Source: Nonomuraea jiangxiensis
GTDB lineage: Bacteria > Actinomycetota > Actinomycetes > Streptosporangiales > Streptosporangiaceae
Length of the DNA: 64,000 nt
Assembly: GCF_900099965.1 (NCBI RefSeq)
Contig: NZ_FNDJ01000003.1
Coordinates: 558,001 to 622,000, forward strand
Reading direction: 5' to 3'
A program made the translations under genes and the position numbers. The first letter of the stretch is position 1; every line of letters starts with the position of its first letter. The notes under the pieces were generated by a model. The model worked only from the letters and a program-made list of their open reading frames with translations, was not told the DNA's origin and did not search any database. Of the stretch, positions 36,496-45,504 are shown one piece after another.

Positions 36496-37463
36496 TCCTC
36501 ACCGTGACGCTCAACGCCGCGCTCGACGTCACCTACCAGGTGCCCGCCGTGGACTGGAACGGGGTCAACCGGGTCGGCGCGGTGCACCGGCGGGCCGGTG
36601 GCAAGGGTGTCAACGTGGCCAGGGTGCTCGCAGCGCTCGGGCAGGACGTGCTGGTCAGCGGGCTGGTGGGCGGGCCCACCGGCCAGGCGATCGAGGCGGA
36701 CCTGCGAGCGGCGGGCCTGCCCAGCGCGCTGACCGGCATCGCCGCCGACTCCCGCACGACGCTGGCGGTCTCCGAGACGCCCGGCTCCCATGCGGACGGC
36801 ACGATTAGCTCCCGTGCGGACGGCGGCGGGCGGGCGGGCGGTGCGTCCGGGCGTACGGCGCTGTTCAACGAGCCGGGTCCCGAGGTCACGCCGGTCGAGC
36901 TGGCGGACTTCACCCGGCACTACACCTCGTTGGTGGCCGCCGCCGACGTGGTGGTCATCTCGGGCAGCCTGCCGCGCGGCGTCCCGGTGGACACCTACGC
37001 CGCCCTGGCCGCCATCGCCGCCGACCGGGGCGTGCCCGCCATAGTGGACGCCGACGGCGAGCCGCTGCGCCACGCGCCAGAGGGCCGGCCCGCCGTGGTC
37101 AAGCCCAACGCGGAGGAGCTGGCCAGGGCCGTGCCCGGCGGCACCCCGGCCGAGGGCGCCCAGGCGCTGCGCGACCGGGGCGCGGACTCGGTGGTGGTCT
37201 CCATGGGCGCCGCCGGGCTGCTGGCCGTGACCGGGGAGGGAACCTTCCGGGCGCGGATGCCGTACGAGGTGGCGGGAAACCCGACCGGCGCCGGCGACTC
37301 GCTGGTCGCGGGGCTGGCGCTGGGCCTGGTCGAGTCGGCGCCGTGGCCGGAGCGGCTGCGGCGGGCGGCGGCGCTGGGCGCGGCCGCCGTGGCCGCGCCG
37401 GTGGCCGGCGACTTCGACCGGGACGTGTACGCCGACATCCACCCCCAGATCATCATCACGTAA
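36492..37463 (+). CDS. PfkB-family phosphofructokinase/tagatose-6-phosphate kinase
   Basis: A 323-residue sugar-phosphate kinase of the 1-phosphofructokinase/LacC group. It opens with TVTLNAALDVTY, has RRAGGKGVNVARVLAALG, ISGSLPRG, VKPNAEEL and the catalytic NPTGAGDSLVAGLALG. In this operon the likely reaction is tagatose-6-phosphate to tagatose-1,6-bisphosphate. A Gly/Arg/Ser-rich insert (residues about 98-121) built on two copies of CTCCCRTGCGGACGGC (36785 and 36809, 24 bases apart, in frame) interrupts the sugar-binding lid and is not usual for the family. It overlaps nagA by four bases. Confidence 0.82.
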   Translation: MILTVTLNAALDVTYQVPAVDWNGVNRVGAVHRRAGGKGVNVARVLAALGQDVLVSGLVGGPTGQAIEADLRAAGLPSALTGIAADSRTTLAVSETPGSHADGTISSRADGGGRAGGASGRTALFNEPGPEVTPVELADFTRHYTSLVAAADVVVISGSLPRGVPVDTYAALAAIAADRGVPAIVDADGEPLRHAPEGRPAVVKPNAEELARAVPGGTPAEGAQALRDRGADSVVVSMGAAGLLAVTGEGTFRARMPYEVAGNPTGAGDSLVAGLALGLVESAPWPERLRRAAALGAAAVAAPVAGDFDRDVYADIHPQIIIT

Positions 37464-37475
37464 GGAGCACACGCC

Positions 37476-38300
37476 ATGCCCCTCGCCGCCCTCGGCGACA
37501 TCATCGGCACGTCACCCACCGGGGTGGGGGCGTTCAACGTGATCCACCTCGAACACGCCACCGCCATCGTCTCCGGCGCCGAGGCCCTGGGCCTGCCGGT
37601 CGTGCTGCAGATCAGCGAAAACTGCGTGCGCTACCACGGCGCGCTGGAGCCCCTCGCGCTGGCCGCGCTCGCCGTCGCCAGGCGCGCCGAGGTGCCGGTC
37701 GCCGTGCACCTCGACCATGCCACCGGCCGCCCGCTCGTGGAGGAGGCGGTGGAGCTGGGGCTGGGCTCGGTGATGTACGACGCCTCGGCGCTGCCGGACG
37801 AGGAGAACGTCCTCACCACCGCGGAGGTGGCCGCCTGGTGCCACGAGCGCGGCGTGTGGGTGGAGGCCGAACTGGGCGAGGTCGGGGGCAAGGACGGGGT
37901 GCACGCGCCCGGAGCGCGTACCAAGCCGCACGAGGCGGTCGACTACGTGGCCAGGACCGGCGTGGACGCGCTGGCCGTGGCCGTGGGCACCTCCCACGCC
38001 ATGACCACCAAGGACGCGGTGCTGGACCTGGAGCTCGTCGCCGAGCTGCATGCCGCCGTGCCGGTGCCGCTGGTGCTGCACGGCTCGTCGGGGGTGCCGG
38101 ACGACGTGCTGCGGGAGGCCGTACGGCACGGCATGAAGAAGATCAACATCGCGACCCACCTGAACAAGGCGTTCACCGGCGCGATCCGCGACTACCTGGT
38201 CCACGACGAGCGGGTGGTCGATCCGCGCAAATATGTCAAGGCGGGCCGGGACGCCGTGGCCAGGGAGGTCACCCACCTGCTCGGCGTGCTCACGGGCTGA
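37476..38300 (+). CDS. Class II fructose/tagatose-bisphosphate aldolase (KbaY/GatY-like)
   Basis: A 274-residue zinc aldolase. Visible are GAFNVIHLEHATAI, the metal and catalytic segment VAVHLDHAT, SVMYDASAL, WVEAELGEVGGKDG, AVAVGTSHA, LHGSSGVPDD and KKINIATHLNKAFT. It should split tagatose- or fructose-1,6-bisphosphate to DHAP and glyceraldehyde-3-phosphate, completing the route begun by the SIS protein. The ATG follows AAGGAGCAC. The stop overlaps the convergent GNAT gene by 11 bases. No PTS or ABC sugar transporter gene is found in the operon. Confidence 0.85.
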   Translation: MPLAALGDIIGTSPTGVGAFNVIHLEHATAIVSGAEALGLPVVLQISENCVRYHGALEPLALAALAVARRAEVPVAVHLDHATGRPLVEEAVELGLGSVMYDASALPDEENVLTTAEVAAWCHERGVWVEAELGEVGGKDGVHAPGARTKPHEAVDYVARTGVDALAVAVGTSHAMTTKDAVLDLELVAELHAAVPVPLVLHGSSGVPDDVLREAVRHGMKKINIATHLNKAFTGAIRDYLVHDERVVDPRKYVKAGRDAVAREVTHLLGVLTG

Positions 38301-38724
38301 GCCGCTTGCGCATCAGCACGGCCGAGCGGCCCTCGATCCCCGTTCGGCCGGTCTCCACGTAGCCGAGCGACTCGTACAGGGCGATGTTGGAGGTCATCTT
38401 CACGTTCGTGTAGAGGCGCAGGTCGGGCAGGCCCAGCCGGCGCGCCTCCCGCTCGGCGTGGGCCATCAGCCCGCGCCCGATGCCCCGGCCGTGCCGGTCG
38501 GGGCGTACGGCGACGTTCTCGACCAGCAGCACGCCGTCCTCGGGCACGAGCACGATGAGCCCGTCGAGCTCGTCGGTCACGTGCACGTGGCCGGCGGCGA
38601 TGAGCGCGGCGTAGTCGGCCTCCATCGGCAGCGGCCGCATGCCGATGACCTCCACCCACGGGGTGTAGGCGGCGTGCACCAGCCGCTCGACGTCGGGTCT
38701 GTCTTCAGGGCGCGCGAGTCTCAC
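38290..38724 (-). CDS. GNAT-family N-acetyltransferase
   Basis: A 144-residue GNAT enzyme: VRLARPEDRPDVERLV at the start, VENVAVRPDRHGRGIGRGL (acetyl-CoA loop RxxGxG) and YTNVKMTSNIALYESLGY at the end. The target is unknown. The GTG start at 38724 overlaps the stop of the phosphotransferase-like gene (GTGA), so the two are co-translated. An acetyltransferase paired with an aminoglycoside-kinase-like gene recalls drug-modification sets, but both families are too broad for that claim. Confidence 0.8.
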   Translation of the reverse strand: MRLARPEDRPDVERLVHAAYTPWVEVIGMRPLPMEADYAALIAAGHVHVTDELDGLIVLVPEDGVLLVENVAVRPDRHGRGIGRGLMAHAEREARRLGLPDLRLYTNVKMTSNIALYESLGYVETGRTGIEGRSAVLMRKRLSP

Positions 38725-39497
38725 GCGCCCAATGTTGCCAGGACCCGTTCGACCTGCCGGTGGAAGGTCCCCGGCGGATTGCGCGGGTGCTCGTGCGAGA
38801 GCAGGAACATCCAGACGAGCGCCTGCACCTTCCGGCACTCGCGCATCCGCCGCTCCTCGTGCGGGCTCAGCTCGAACCGGCGGGCGATCTCCACCTCGCC
38901 GTCCACCCACATCGACACGTGCTCGGCCAGCTCGGCCAGCTCGAACGCCAGGTCGCTGCGGCCGGAGTCCTCGAAGTCGACGATCCGGACGCGGTGGCCG
39001 TCCCACAGGAAGTTGGCCAGGTTGCCGTCCCCGGCTCCGAACACGGGGGTGATCCCCGACTCGCCCGGCGACCACCGCTCCAGCCAGCGCAGGCCCTCCT
39101 TCACGGCCCGGTCCGACAGCGGGTCCCGTGGCTGCCAGCCGGCGCCCCGGCGGCGCACCCAGTCCACGACCGCCTGGCGCTGCCAGGGGCGCACCGGGAC
39201 GGTCCGCAGGACCTCGGGCGGCACGGCGGCGTGCAGCTCGGCCAGCGCGTCGGCCATGGCCGCGACGTGCACGCCGCCCACGAACAGCCCGCGCAGCGGC
39301 ACCCCGGCGATCCGCGACATCCGCACGGCGCCGCCCTCGAACGCGATCGGCTCCGGCGCCAGCCCGGGGGCGTGCTCCGCCAGCAGGGTGAGCGCCCGCC
39401 ATTCACGCTCGGCGGCGCCCGGTTTGCTGTCCACGAACCGCTTGGTCACGACGTCGTCGTCGTAAGCCAGGTCGTGGGTGTGCTGGAGATCGGCCAT
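38721..39497 (-). CDS. APH-like phosphotransferase-family protein
   Basis: A 258-residue protein with the aminoglycoside phosphotransferase/choline kinase fold: VTKRFVDSKPGAAEREWRAL, LAELHAAVPPEV, the catalytic region VFGAGDGNLANFLW and the metal motif RIVDFEDSG. The usual HGD is changed to AGD, losing the His while keeping the catalytic Asp and Asn. It may phosphorylate a small molecule. It is the first gene of a two-gene unit with the acetyltransferase. Confidence 0.75.
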   Translation of the reverse strand: MADLQHTHDLAYDDDVVTKRFVDSKPGAAEREWRALTLLAEHAPGLAPEPIAFEGGAVRMSRIAGVPLRGLFVGGVHVAAMADALAELHAAVPPEVLRTVPVRPWQRQAVVDWVRRRGAGWQPRDPLSDRAVKEGLRWLERWSPGESGITPVFGAGDGNLANFLWDGHRVRIVDFEDSGRSDLAFELAELAEHVSMWVDGEVEIARRFELSPHEERRMRECRKVQALVWMFLLSHEHPRNPPGTFHRQVERVLATLGA

Positions 39498-39590
39498 GTC
39501 CGCATGCTAGGTCACGAGCCGGCCCGCCATTCGCTCGACGACGCTGGTCAGAGGCATGTGGATCTCCCCGCCCGGCCGGGAGCGGGCGAT

Positions 39591-40010
39591 CTAAACCTGC
39601 TCGGACCGCAGCGCCCGCACGAGCTCCTCCCGGAACTCGGCCGTGGCCAGCGGGTTGCCGTAGTCCCGCGAGTGCACGATCAGCCCGTCCCGCACGCGCA
39701 TCACCATGATGTACGAGAGCACGACCGGCCGGCCCGAACCCAGGAGCGTGCCGTGCAGGTCGTATTCGAGGACGACCACCTCGGGATCGGCGGTCTCGTG
39801 GATCACCACGTTGTCGGTCCTGTCGCGACGGATGACCTTCGCCGAAAGCTCGAACCTCTCCCGGTGCCCCTGCCTCCCCTCGAACCTGGTCGGCACTCCC
39901 TCCGGCGCGAAGGGGATCTCGATCACCGAGTCCTCCGCGTACAGGTCGGCGAGCCCGCCGCCGATCACCGCGTCCAGGAAACGCTCGGCCACCTCACGCG
40001 CAGACGACAT
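39591..40010 (-). CDS. SnoaL/NTF2-like protein
   Basis: A 139-residue protein with the NTF2-like pattern: REVAERFLDAVIGGGLADLY, EDSVIEIPFAPEGVPTRFEG, then VLEYDLHGT and IMVMRVRDGLIVHSRDYGNP. Such folds serve as small enzymes or binding proteins; the ligand is unknown. It is divergent from the TetR gene and shares with it the 92-base promoter region with two inverted repeats, so the TetR protein most likely represses it. Confidence 0.78.
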   Translation of the reverse strand: MSSAREVAERFLDAVIGGGLADLYAEDSVIEIPFAPEGVPTRFEGRQGHRERFELSAKVIRRDRTDNVVIHETADPEVVVLEYDLHGTLLGSGRPVVLSYIMVMRVRDGLIVHSRDYGNPLATAEFREELVRALRSEQV

Positions 40011-40023
40011 CTCATACCTCCGG

Positions 40024-40079
40024 TTGACCTAGAATACGGAACGAACTATCCGTTTAGACGTTACGGAACACCGGTTCCG
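40024..40079 (+). promoter_or_regulatory. tetR promoter with two TetR-type operators
   Basis: TTGACC (40024-40029) and TATCCG (40047-40052) are 17 bases apart, a good promoter towards the tetR gene. An inverted repeat ACGGA-N8-TCCGT (40036-40053) covers the -10, and a second, CGGAAC-N4-GTTCCG (40064-40079), lies over the expected start of transcription. Both resemble TetR operators and would also reach the divergent SnoaL gene. Confidence 0.65.
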
Positions 40080-40102
40080 CTTGTCAATCCGGGAGCCACC
40101 AC

Positions 40103-40798
40103 ATGACCGTCACGGGCCGCGCGGACGCCCGCCGCAACCGCGCACAACTCCTGGCGGCGGCGCAGGCCGCGTTCGCCGAGGAGGGGCTGTCGGTGCCGCT
40201 CGACGCCATTGCCCGCCGGGCCGGCGTGGGGGCGGGCACCGTCTACCGGCACTTCCCGAACAAGGAGGCGCTGTTCGCGGCGGTGGTGAGCGAGCGGGTC
40301 GGGCTGCTGGTCGAGGAGATCGCCGCCCTCGCGGGCACCATAGGCCGCGCCGACCCGGGCGCCGCCTTCTTCGCGGCCTTCGAGCGGTCGGTCGAGCAGG
40401 TGGCCTACAACAAGGCGCTGTGCGAGTCGCTGGCCTCGGACGCGCGGGCCAGGGTCGCGCCGGACGCCCGCGATCGCTACCGGGCGGCGCTGGCCGCGCT
40501 GCTGTCGCGCGCCCAGGAGGCCGGGGCTGTCCGCCCTGACGTGACGGCGGCCGAGGTGACGAGCCTGGTCGCGGGCTGCGCCGCCATGGCCGGCTTCACC
40601 ACCGCCGGGTCAGGGCGCACCACGTCCATCGTCATGGACGGACTCAGACCCGCCTCGGCCACCGTAACGAAACCTAACGAAATCTGTTGCGCGGAATGCG
40701 GTGCTCCGGTCCCTGCCGCCGGCACCGGCCGCCCGGCCCGCTACTGCGGCAATGCCTGCCGCCAGCGAGCCCACCGCCGCCGCCACACCCCCGCCTGA
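40103..40798 (+). CDS. TetR/AcrR-family repressor with C-terminal zinc-knuckle-like tail
   Basis: A 231-residue regulator. Residues about 8-55 are a TetR HTH (RNRAQLLAAAQAAFAEEG, LDAIARRAGVGAGTVYRHFP). Residues about 60-180 are the helical ligand domain, with FFAAFERSVEQVAYNKALCE as in small-molecule-sensing actinobacterial TetRs. The final 35 residues add CAECG, then RPARYCGNACRQRAHRRR, four Cys spaced as in a small zinc site followed by a basic tail, which is unusual for TetR proteins. It probably represses itself and the SnoaL gene through the paired operators upstream. Confidence 0.85.
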   Translation: MTVTGRADARRNRAQLLAAAQAAFAEEGLSVPLDAIARRAGVGAGTVYRHFPNKEALFAAVVSERVGLLVEEIAALAGTIGRADPGAAFFAAFERSVEQVAYNKALCESLASDARARVAPDARDRYRAALAALLSRAQEAGAVRPDVTAAEVTSLVAGCAAMAGFTTAGSGRTTSIVMDGLRPASATVTKPNEICCAECGAPVPAAGTGRPARYCGNACRQRAHRRRHTPA

Positions 40799-40839
40799 CC
40801 ATCACGGCATCCCGGTCCTGGGCGACGGGCCGCGAGTCC

Positions 40840-42117
40840 TCACAATCTCCCTCTCAGGAACTCCCGCTCCACCTCGTTGCCAGTCCGGCTGATCGCCGCC
40901 TCGTACGCCTCCGCCGCCTCGGCGTCCTTTCCCAGCCGCCGCAGCAGATCCGCCCGTACAGCGTGGAACAGGTAGTAATCCCCCAGCTCCAGCCCCTCGA
41001 CCAGCCGCAACCCCGCCACCGGCCCCTCTTCCTCCGCCACCGCCACCGCCCGGTGCAGCGCCACCACCGGGCTCGGGTCGAACGTCAGCAGCAGGTCGTA
41101 GAGCCGTACGATCTGCCGCCAGTCCGTGTCCCGTGCGCTCTCCGCGTCGCTGTGCACGGCGTTGACGGCGGCCTGGACCTGGTAGGGGCCGGGCTGGTCA
41201 CGCCGCAGGCACCACCTGACGATGGCCTGCCCCTCCTCGATCAACCCGCTGTCCCACGACCGCCGGTCCTGCTCGGCCAGCGGCACCAGCTCGCCCGCCC
41301 GGGACGTACGCGCCGGGCGCCGCGCCTCGATCAGCAGCATGAGCGCCAGCAACCCCATGACCTCGGGCTCGTCGGGCATCAGCGCGGCGAGCACCCGCCC
41401 GAGCCTGATCGCCTCGGCGCAGAGGTCCTCGCGCACCAGCCGATCCCCGGAACTGGCCGTGTACCCCTCGTTGAAGATCAGATAGACCACGGCCAGCACC
41501 GCACGCAGCCGCCCGGGCAGGTCATCCCGCTCAGGAACCCGGTACGGGATCCCCGCGTCCCGGATCTTGGCCTTGGCTCGCACCAGCCGCTGCGCCATCG
41601 TCGACTCGGAGACCAGGAACGCCCGGGCGATCTCGGCGGTCGTGAGCCCGCCGAGCAACCGCAGGGTGAGGGCCACCCGCGCGGGAACGGCCAGCGCGGG
41701 ATGGCAGCAGGTGAAGATCAACCGGAGCCGGTCGTCCGGCACGGCCCCCTGCTCGACAGGATCCCCGGGCGCGTGCAACAGCGCGGCCTGCGCGTGCTTG
41801 TCGCTCCGCGCCGCCTCCCTGCGCAGCCGATCGATGGCCCGGTTGCGCGCGGTCGTGATGATCCACCCGGCCGGGCTGGGCGGCGTCCCGTCACGGGGCC
41901 ACTGCCGCACCGCCACGGTGAAGGCCTCCTGCACGGCCTCCTCGGCGAGGTCGATGTCCCCGAAGACGCGCACCAGCACGGCGACCGCCCGCCCGTACTC
42001 CGCGCGGAAGACCCGCTCGACCTCCCCCGCCGAAGCACCACCCGGCACCCCGGAACCCACGGACCCCGGCGCCACCGCCCCCGCCTCCGGCGCCGTCGGC
42101 CGCGCGCTCCGGGGCAT
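40840..42117 (-). CDS. ECF RNA polymerase sigma factor, ECF42-like with C-terminal extension
   Basis: A 425-residue sigma factor. Region 2 is seen in [20 protein letters not shown] and [11 protein letters not shown], region 4 in [20 protein letters not shown] and [12 protein letters not shown]. About 220 further residues ([49 protein letters not shown]) form the TPR-like extension typical of ECF42 sigma factors, which act without a membrane anti-sigma factor. The usual YCII/DGPF partner gene is absent. The ATG shares a base with the stop of an L7/L12-like gene (TGATG). Its target promoters are not evident here. Confidence 0.87.
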   Translation of the reverse strand: MPRSARPTAPEAGAVAPGSVGSGVPGGASAGEVERVFRAEYGRAVAVLVRVFGDIDLAEEAVQEAFTVAVRQWPRDGTPPSPAGWIITTARNRAIDRLRREAARSDKHAQAALLHAPGDPVEQGAVPDDRLRLIFTCCHPALAVPARVALTLRLLGGLTTAEIARAFLVSESTMAQRLVRAKAKIRDAGIPYRVPERDDLPGRLRAVLAVVYLIFNEGYTASSGDRLVREDLCAEAIRLGRVLAALMPDEPEVMGLLALMLLIEARRPARTSRAGELVPLAEQDRRSWDSGLIEEGQAIVRWCLRRDQPGPYQVQAAVNAVHSDAESARDTDWRQIVRLYDLLLTFDPSPVVALHRAVAVAEEEGPVAGLRLVEGLELGDYYLFHAVRADLLRRLGKDAEAAEAYEAAISRTGNEVEREFLRGRL

Positions 42118-42365
42118 CAGCCGCGTGCCTCGCGCGCCATCGTGTCGACCGCCTGCTTGGCCGCGAGCAGCGACGCCCCGGTCGCCTCCCGATAGATCTT
42201 GATCGCGGTGACCTTCTTCCCGGCGCGCAACGCGGTGAAGAACTCCGGCGGCAGGCGAGGCCTCTCCGGCCGGACCGCGACGAGCGCGGAATCGACACCG
42301 AGGTGCCGTTGCAGGGATGCGACCTGTTCCTCGAGCCGGGCGACTCTCTCCTCAAGGGATTCCAT
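42117..42365 (-). CDS. Small protein with coiled coil and ribosomal L7/L12 C-terminal-like domain
   Basis: An 82-residue protein. It begins with a short coiled coil ([20 protein letters not shown]) and ends with [19 protein letters not shown] and AKQAVDTMA, which matches the L7/L12 C-terminal domain (the part that contacts translation factors). It is not the ribosomal stalk protein, which is longer and encoded with rplJ. Its stop overlaps the ECF sigma start, so it is translated with the sigma factor. The ATG at 42365 is preferred over a GTG at 42407. Its role is unknown. Confidence 0.7.
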   Translation of the reverse strand: MESLEERVARLEEQVASLQRHLGVDSALVAVRPERPRLPPEFFTALRAGKKVTAIKIYREATGASLLAAKQAVDTMAREARG

Positions 42366-42428
42366 GTCCGGATAGCTTACCTTCGCCCCCGGGCGGCCCT
42401 CCGGCACGGACGGGCCGCCCCCGGGTGG

Positions 42429-43550
42429 TCAGCGCTGGATCGGCGCGACCACGACCTCCACCCGCTGGAACTCCTTGATGTCGGAGTAGCCGGTCGAGGC
42501 CATCGTCCGCCGGAGCGCCCCCATGAGGTTCATCGAGCCGTCCGCCACGCTCGACGGTCCGTGCAGGATCTGCTCCAGCGTGCCCACCGTGCCGAACTCG
42601 ACCCGCCGTCCCCGCGGCAGGTCCGGGTGGTGCGCCTCGGAGCCCCAATGGAACCCGTGCCCCGGCGCCTCGGCCGCCCGCGCCAGCGGCGAGCCCACCA
42701 TCACGGCGTCGGCGCCGCACGCGATGGCCTTGGCGATGTCGCCCGACGTGCCCATGCCGCCGTCGGCGATCACGTGCACGTAGCGCCCGCCCGACTCGTC
42801 CATGTAGTCGCGTCGCGCCGCCGCCACGTCCGAGATGGCCGTGGCCATCGGCACGGCCACGCCCAGCACGGTACGGGTCGTGTGCGAGGCTCCGCCGCCG
42901 AAGCCGACCAGCACCCCCGCCGCGCCCGTGCGCATGAGGTGCAGGGCGGCGGTGTAGGTGGCGCAGCCGCCCACGATGACCGGCACGTCGAGCTCGTAGA
43001 TGAACTGCTTGAGGTTGAGCGGCTCGGCCCGCCCCGACACGTGCTCGGCGGAGACCGTGGTGCCGCGGATGACGAAGATGTCCACACCCGCGTCGATCAC
43101 GGCCTTGTGGTACTGGACGGTGCGCTGCGGCGACAGCCGCACGGCCGTGGTGACCCCGGAGGCGCGGATCTCCTCGATCCGCTGCCCGATCAGGTCCTCC
43201 TTGATCGGGGCGGCGTAGATCTCCTGGAGCCGCTTGGTGGCCGCCGCCGCGTCGAGGGTGGCGCACTCCTCCAGCAGCGGCGACGGGTTCTCGTAACGGG
43301 TCCAGAGCCCTTCGAGGTCGAGCGGCGCGAGCCCGCCGAGGCGGCCGATCTCGATCGCGGTGGCGGGTGAGACCACGCTGTCCATGGGCGCGACGACCAG
43401 GGGCAGCTCGAACCGGTAGGCGTCGATCTGCCAGGCGATCGAGACCTCTTCCGGGTCGCGGGTGCGCCTGGACGGAACCAGGCCGATCTCGTCAAGCGCG
43501 TACGCCCGCCGCCCGGTCTTCCCCCGGCCGATCTCCACCTGCTGAGTCAT
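42429..43550 (-). CDS. guaB3: GuaB3-type IMP dehydrogenase family protein
   Basis: A 373-residue IMPDH-fold protein without CBS domains. It has the start VEIGRGKTGRRAYALDEIGL, PMDSVVSPATAIEIGRLGG, IVGGCATYTAAL, VLVGFGGGASHTT and MVGSPLARAAEAPG, as in actinobacterial GuaB3. In the catalytic loop the Cys of true IMPDH (GSICTT in the neighbouring guaB) is replaced by GASHTT, so IMP oxidation by the standard mechanism is not expected. Its start is 4 bases after the guaB stop, with AAGG inside guaB as ribosome site, so the two are co-transcribed. Its role is unresolved. Confidence 0.88.
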   Translation of the reverse strand: MTQQVEIGRGKTGRRAYALDEIGLVPSRRTRDPEEVSIAWQIDAYRFELPLVVAPMDSVVSPATAIEIGRLGGLAPLDLEGLWTRYENPSPLLEECATLDAAAATKRLQEIYAAPIKEDLIGQRIEEIRASGVTTAVRLSPQRTVQYHKAVIDAGVDIFVIRGTTVSAEHVSGRAEPLNLKQFIYELDVPVIVGGCATYTAALHLMRTGAAGVLVGFGGGASHTTRTVLGVAVPMATAISDVAAARRDYMDESGGRYVHVIADGGMGTSGDIAKAIACGADAVMVGSPLARAAEAPGHGFHWGSEAHHPDLPRGRRVEFGTVGTLEQILHGPSSVADGSMNLMGALRRTMASTGYSDIKEFQRVEVVVAPIQR

Positions 43551-43554
43551 GAAG

Positions 43555-45342
<1,788 letters not shown>

Positions 45343-45381
45343 CTAGGTAAAGCCTGCGTTACTCAACGGAACAACGCAATG

Positions 45382-45409
45382 TGCAAACGTGCAACTGCAC
45401 GAAGTTGCA
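45382..45409. promoter_or_regulatory. Nested dyad between the guaB leader and the divergent regulator
   Basis: TGCAA (45382-45386) and TTGCA (45405-45409) flank CGTGCA-AC-TGCACG (45388-45401), a perfect inner palindrome. It lies between the candidate start of the guaB-side RNA and the regulator gene at 45505, and is a good candidate operator for that regulator. The rest of the 468-base gap 45037-45504 shows no gene. Confidence 0.5.
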
Positions 45410-45504
45410 TTACGAGCCGACGAGTCATAGCAACCTGAGGACACGGGAGTAATGCGGGGTTATCCTCGCGGCACGCCCGTGTCCCCCCAACGGAGCCGCC
45501 CATA

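Noticed and set aside
38290-39497. An aminoglycoside resistance cassette (acetyltransferase plus phosphotransferase)
   Set aside because: Both families are very broad, the HGD motif is altered, and no mobile-element signature is present.
42117-42365. Ribosomal protein L7/L12 itself
   Set aside because: It is too short, has a coiled-coil N-terminus and is not next to rplJ or rpoB.
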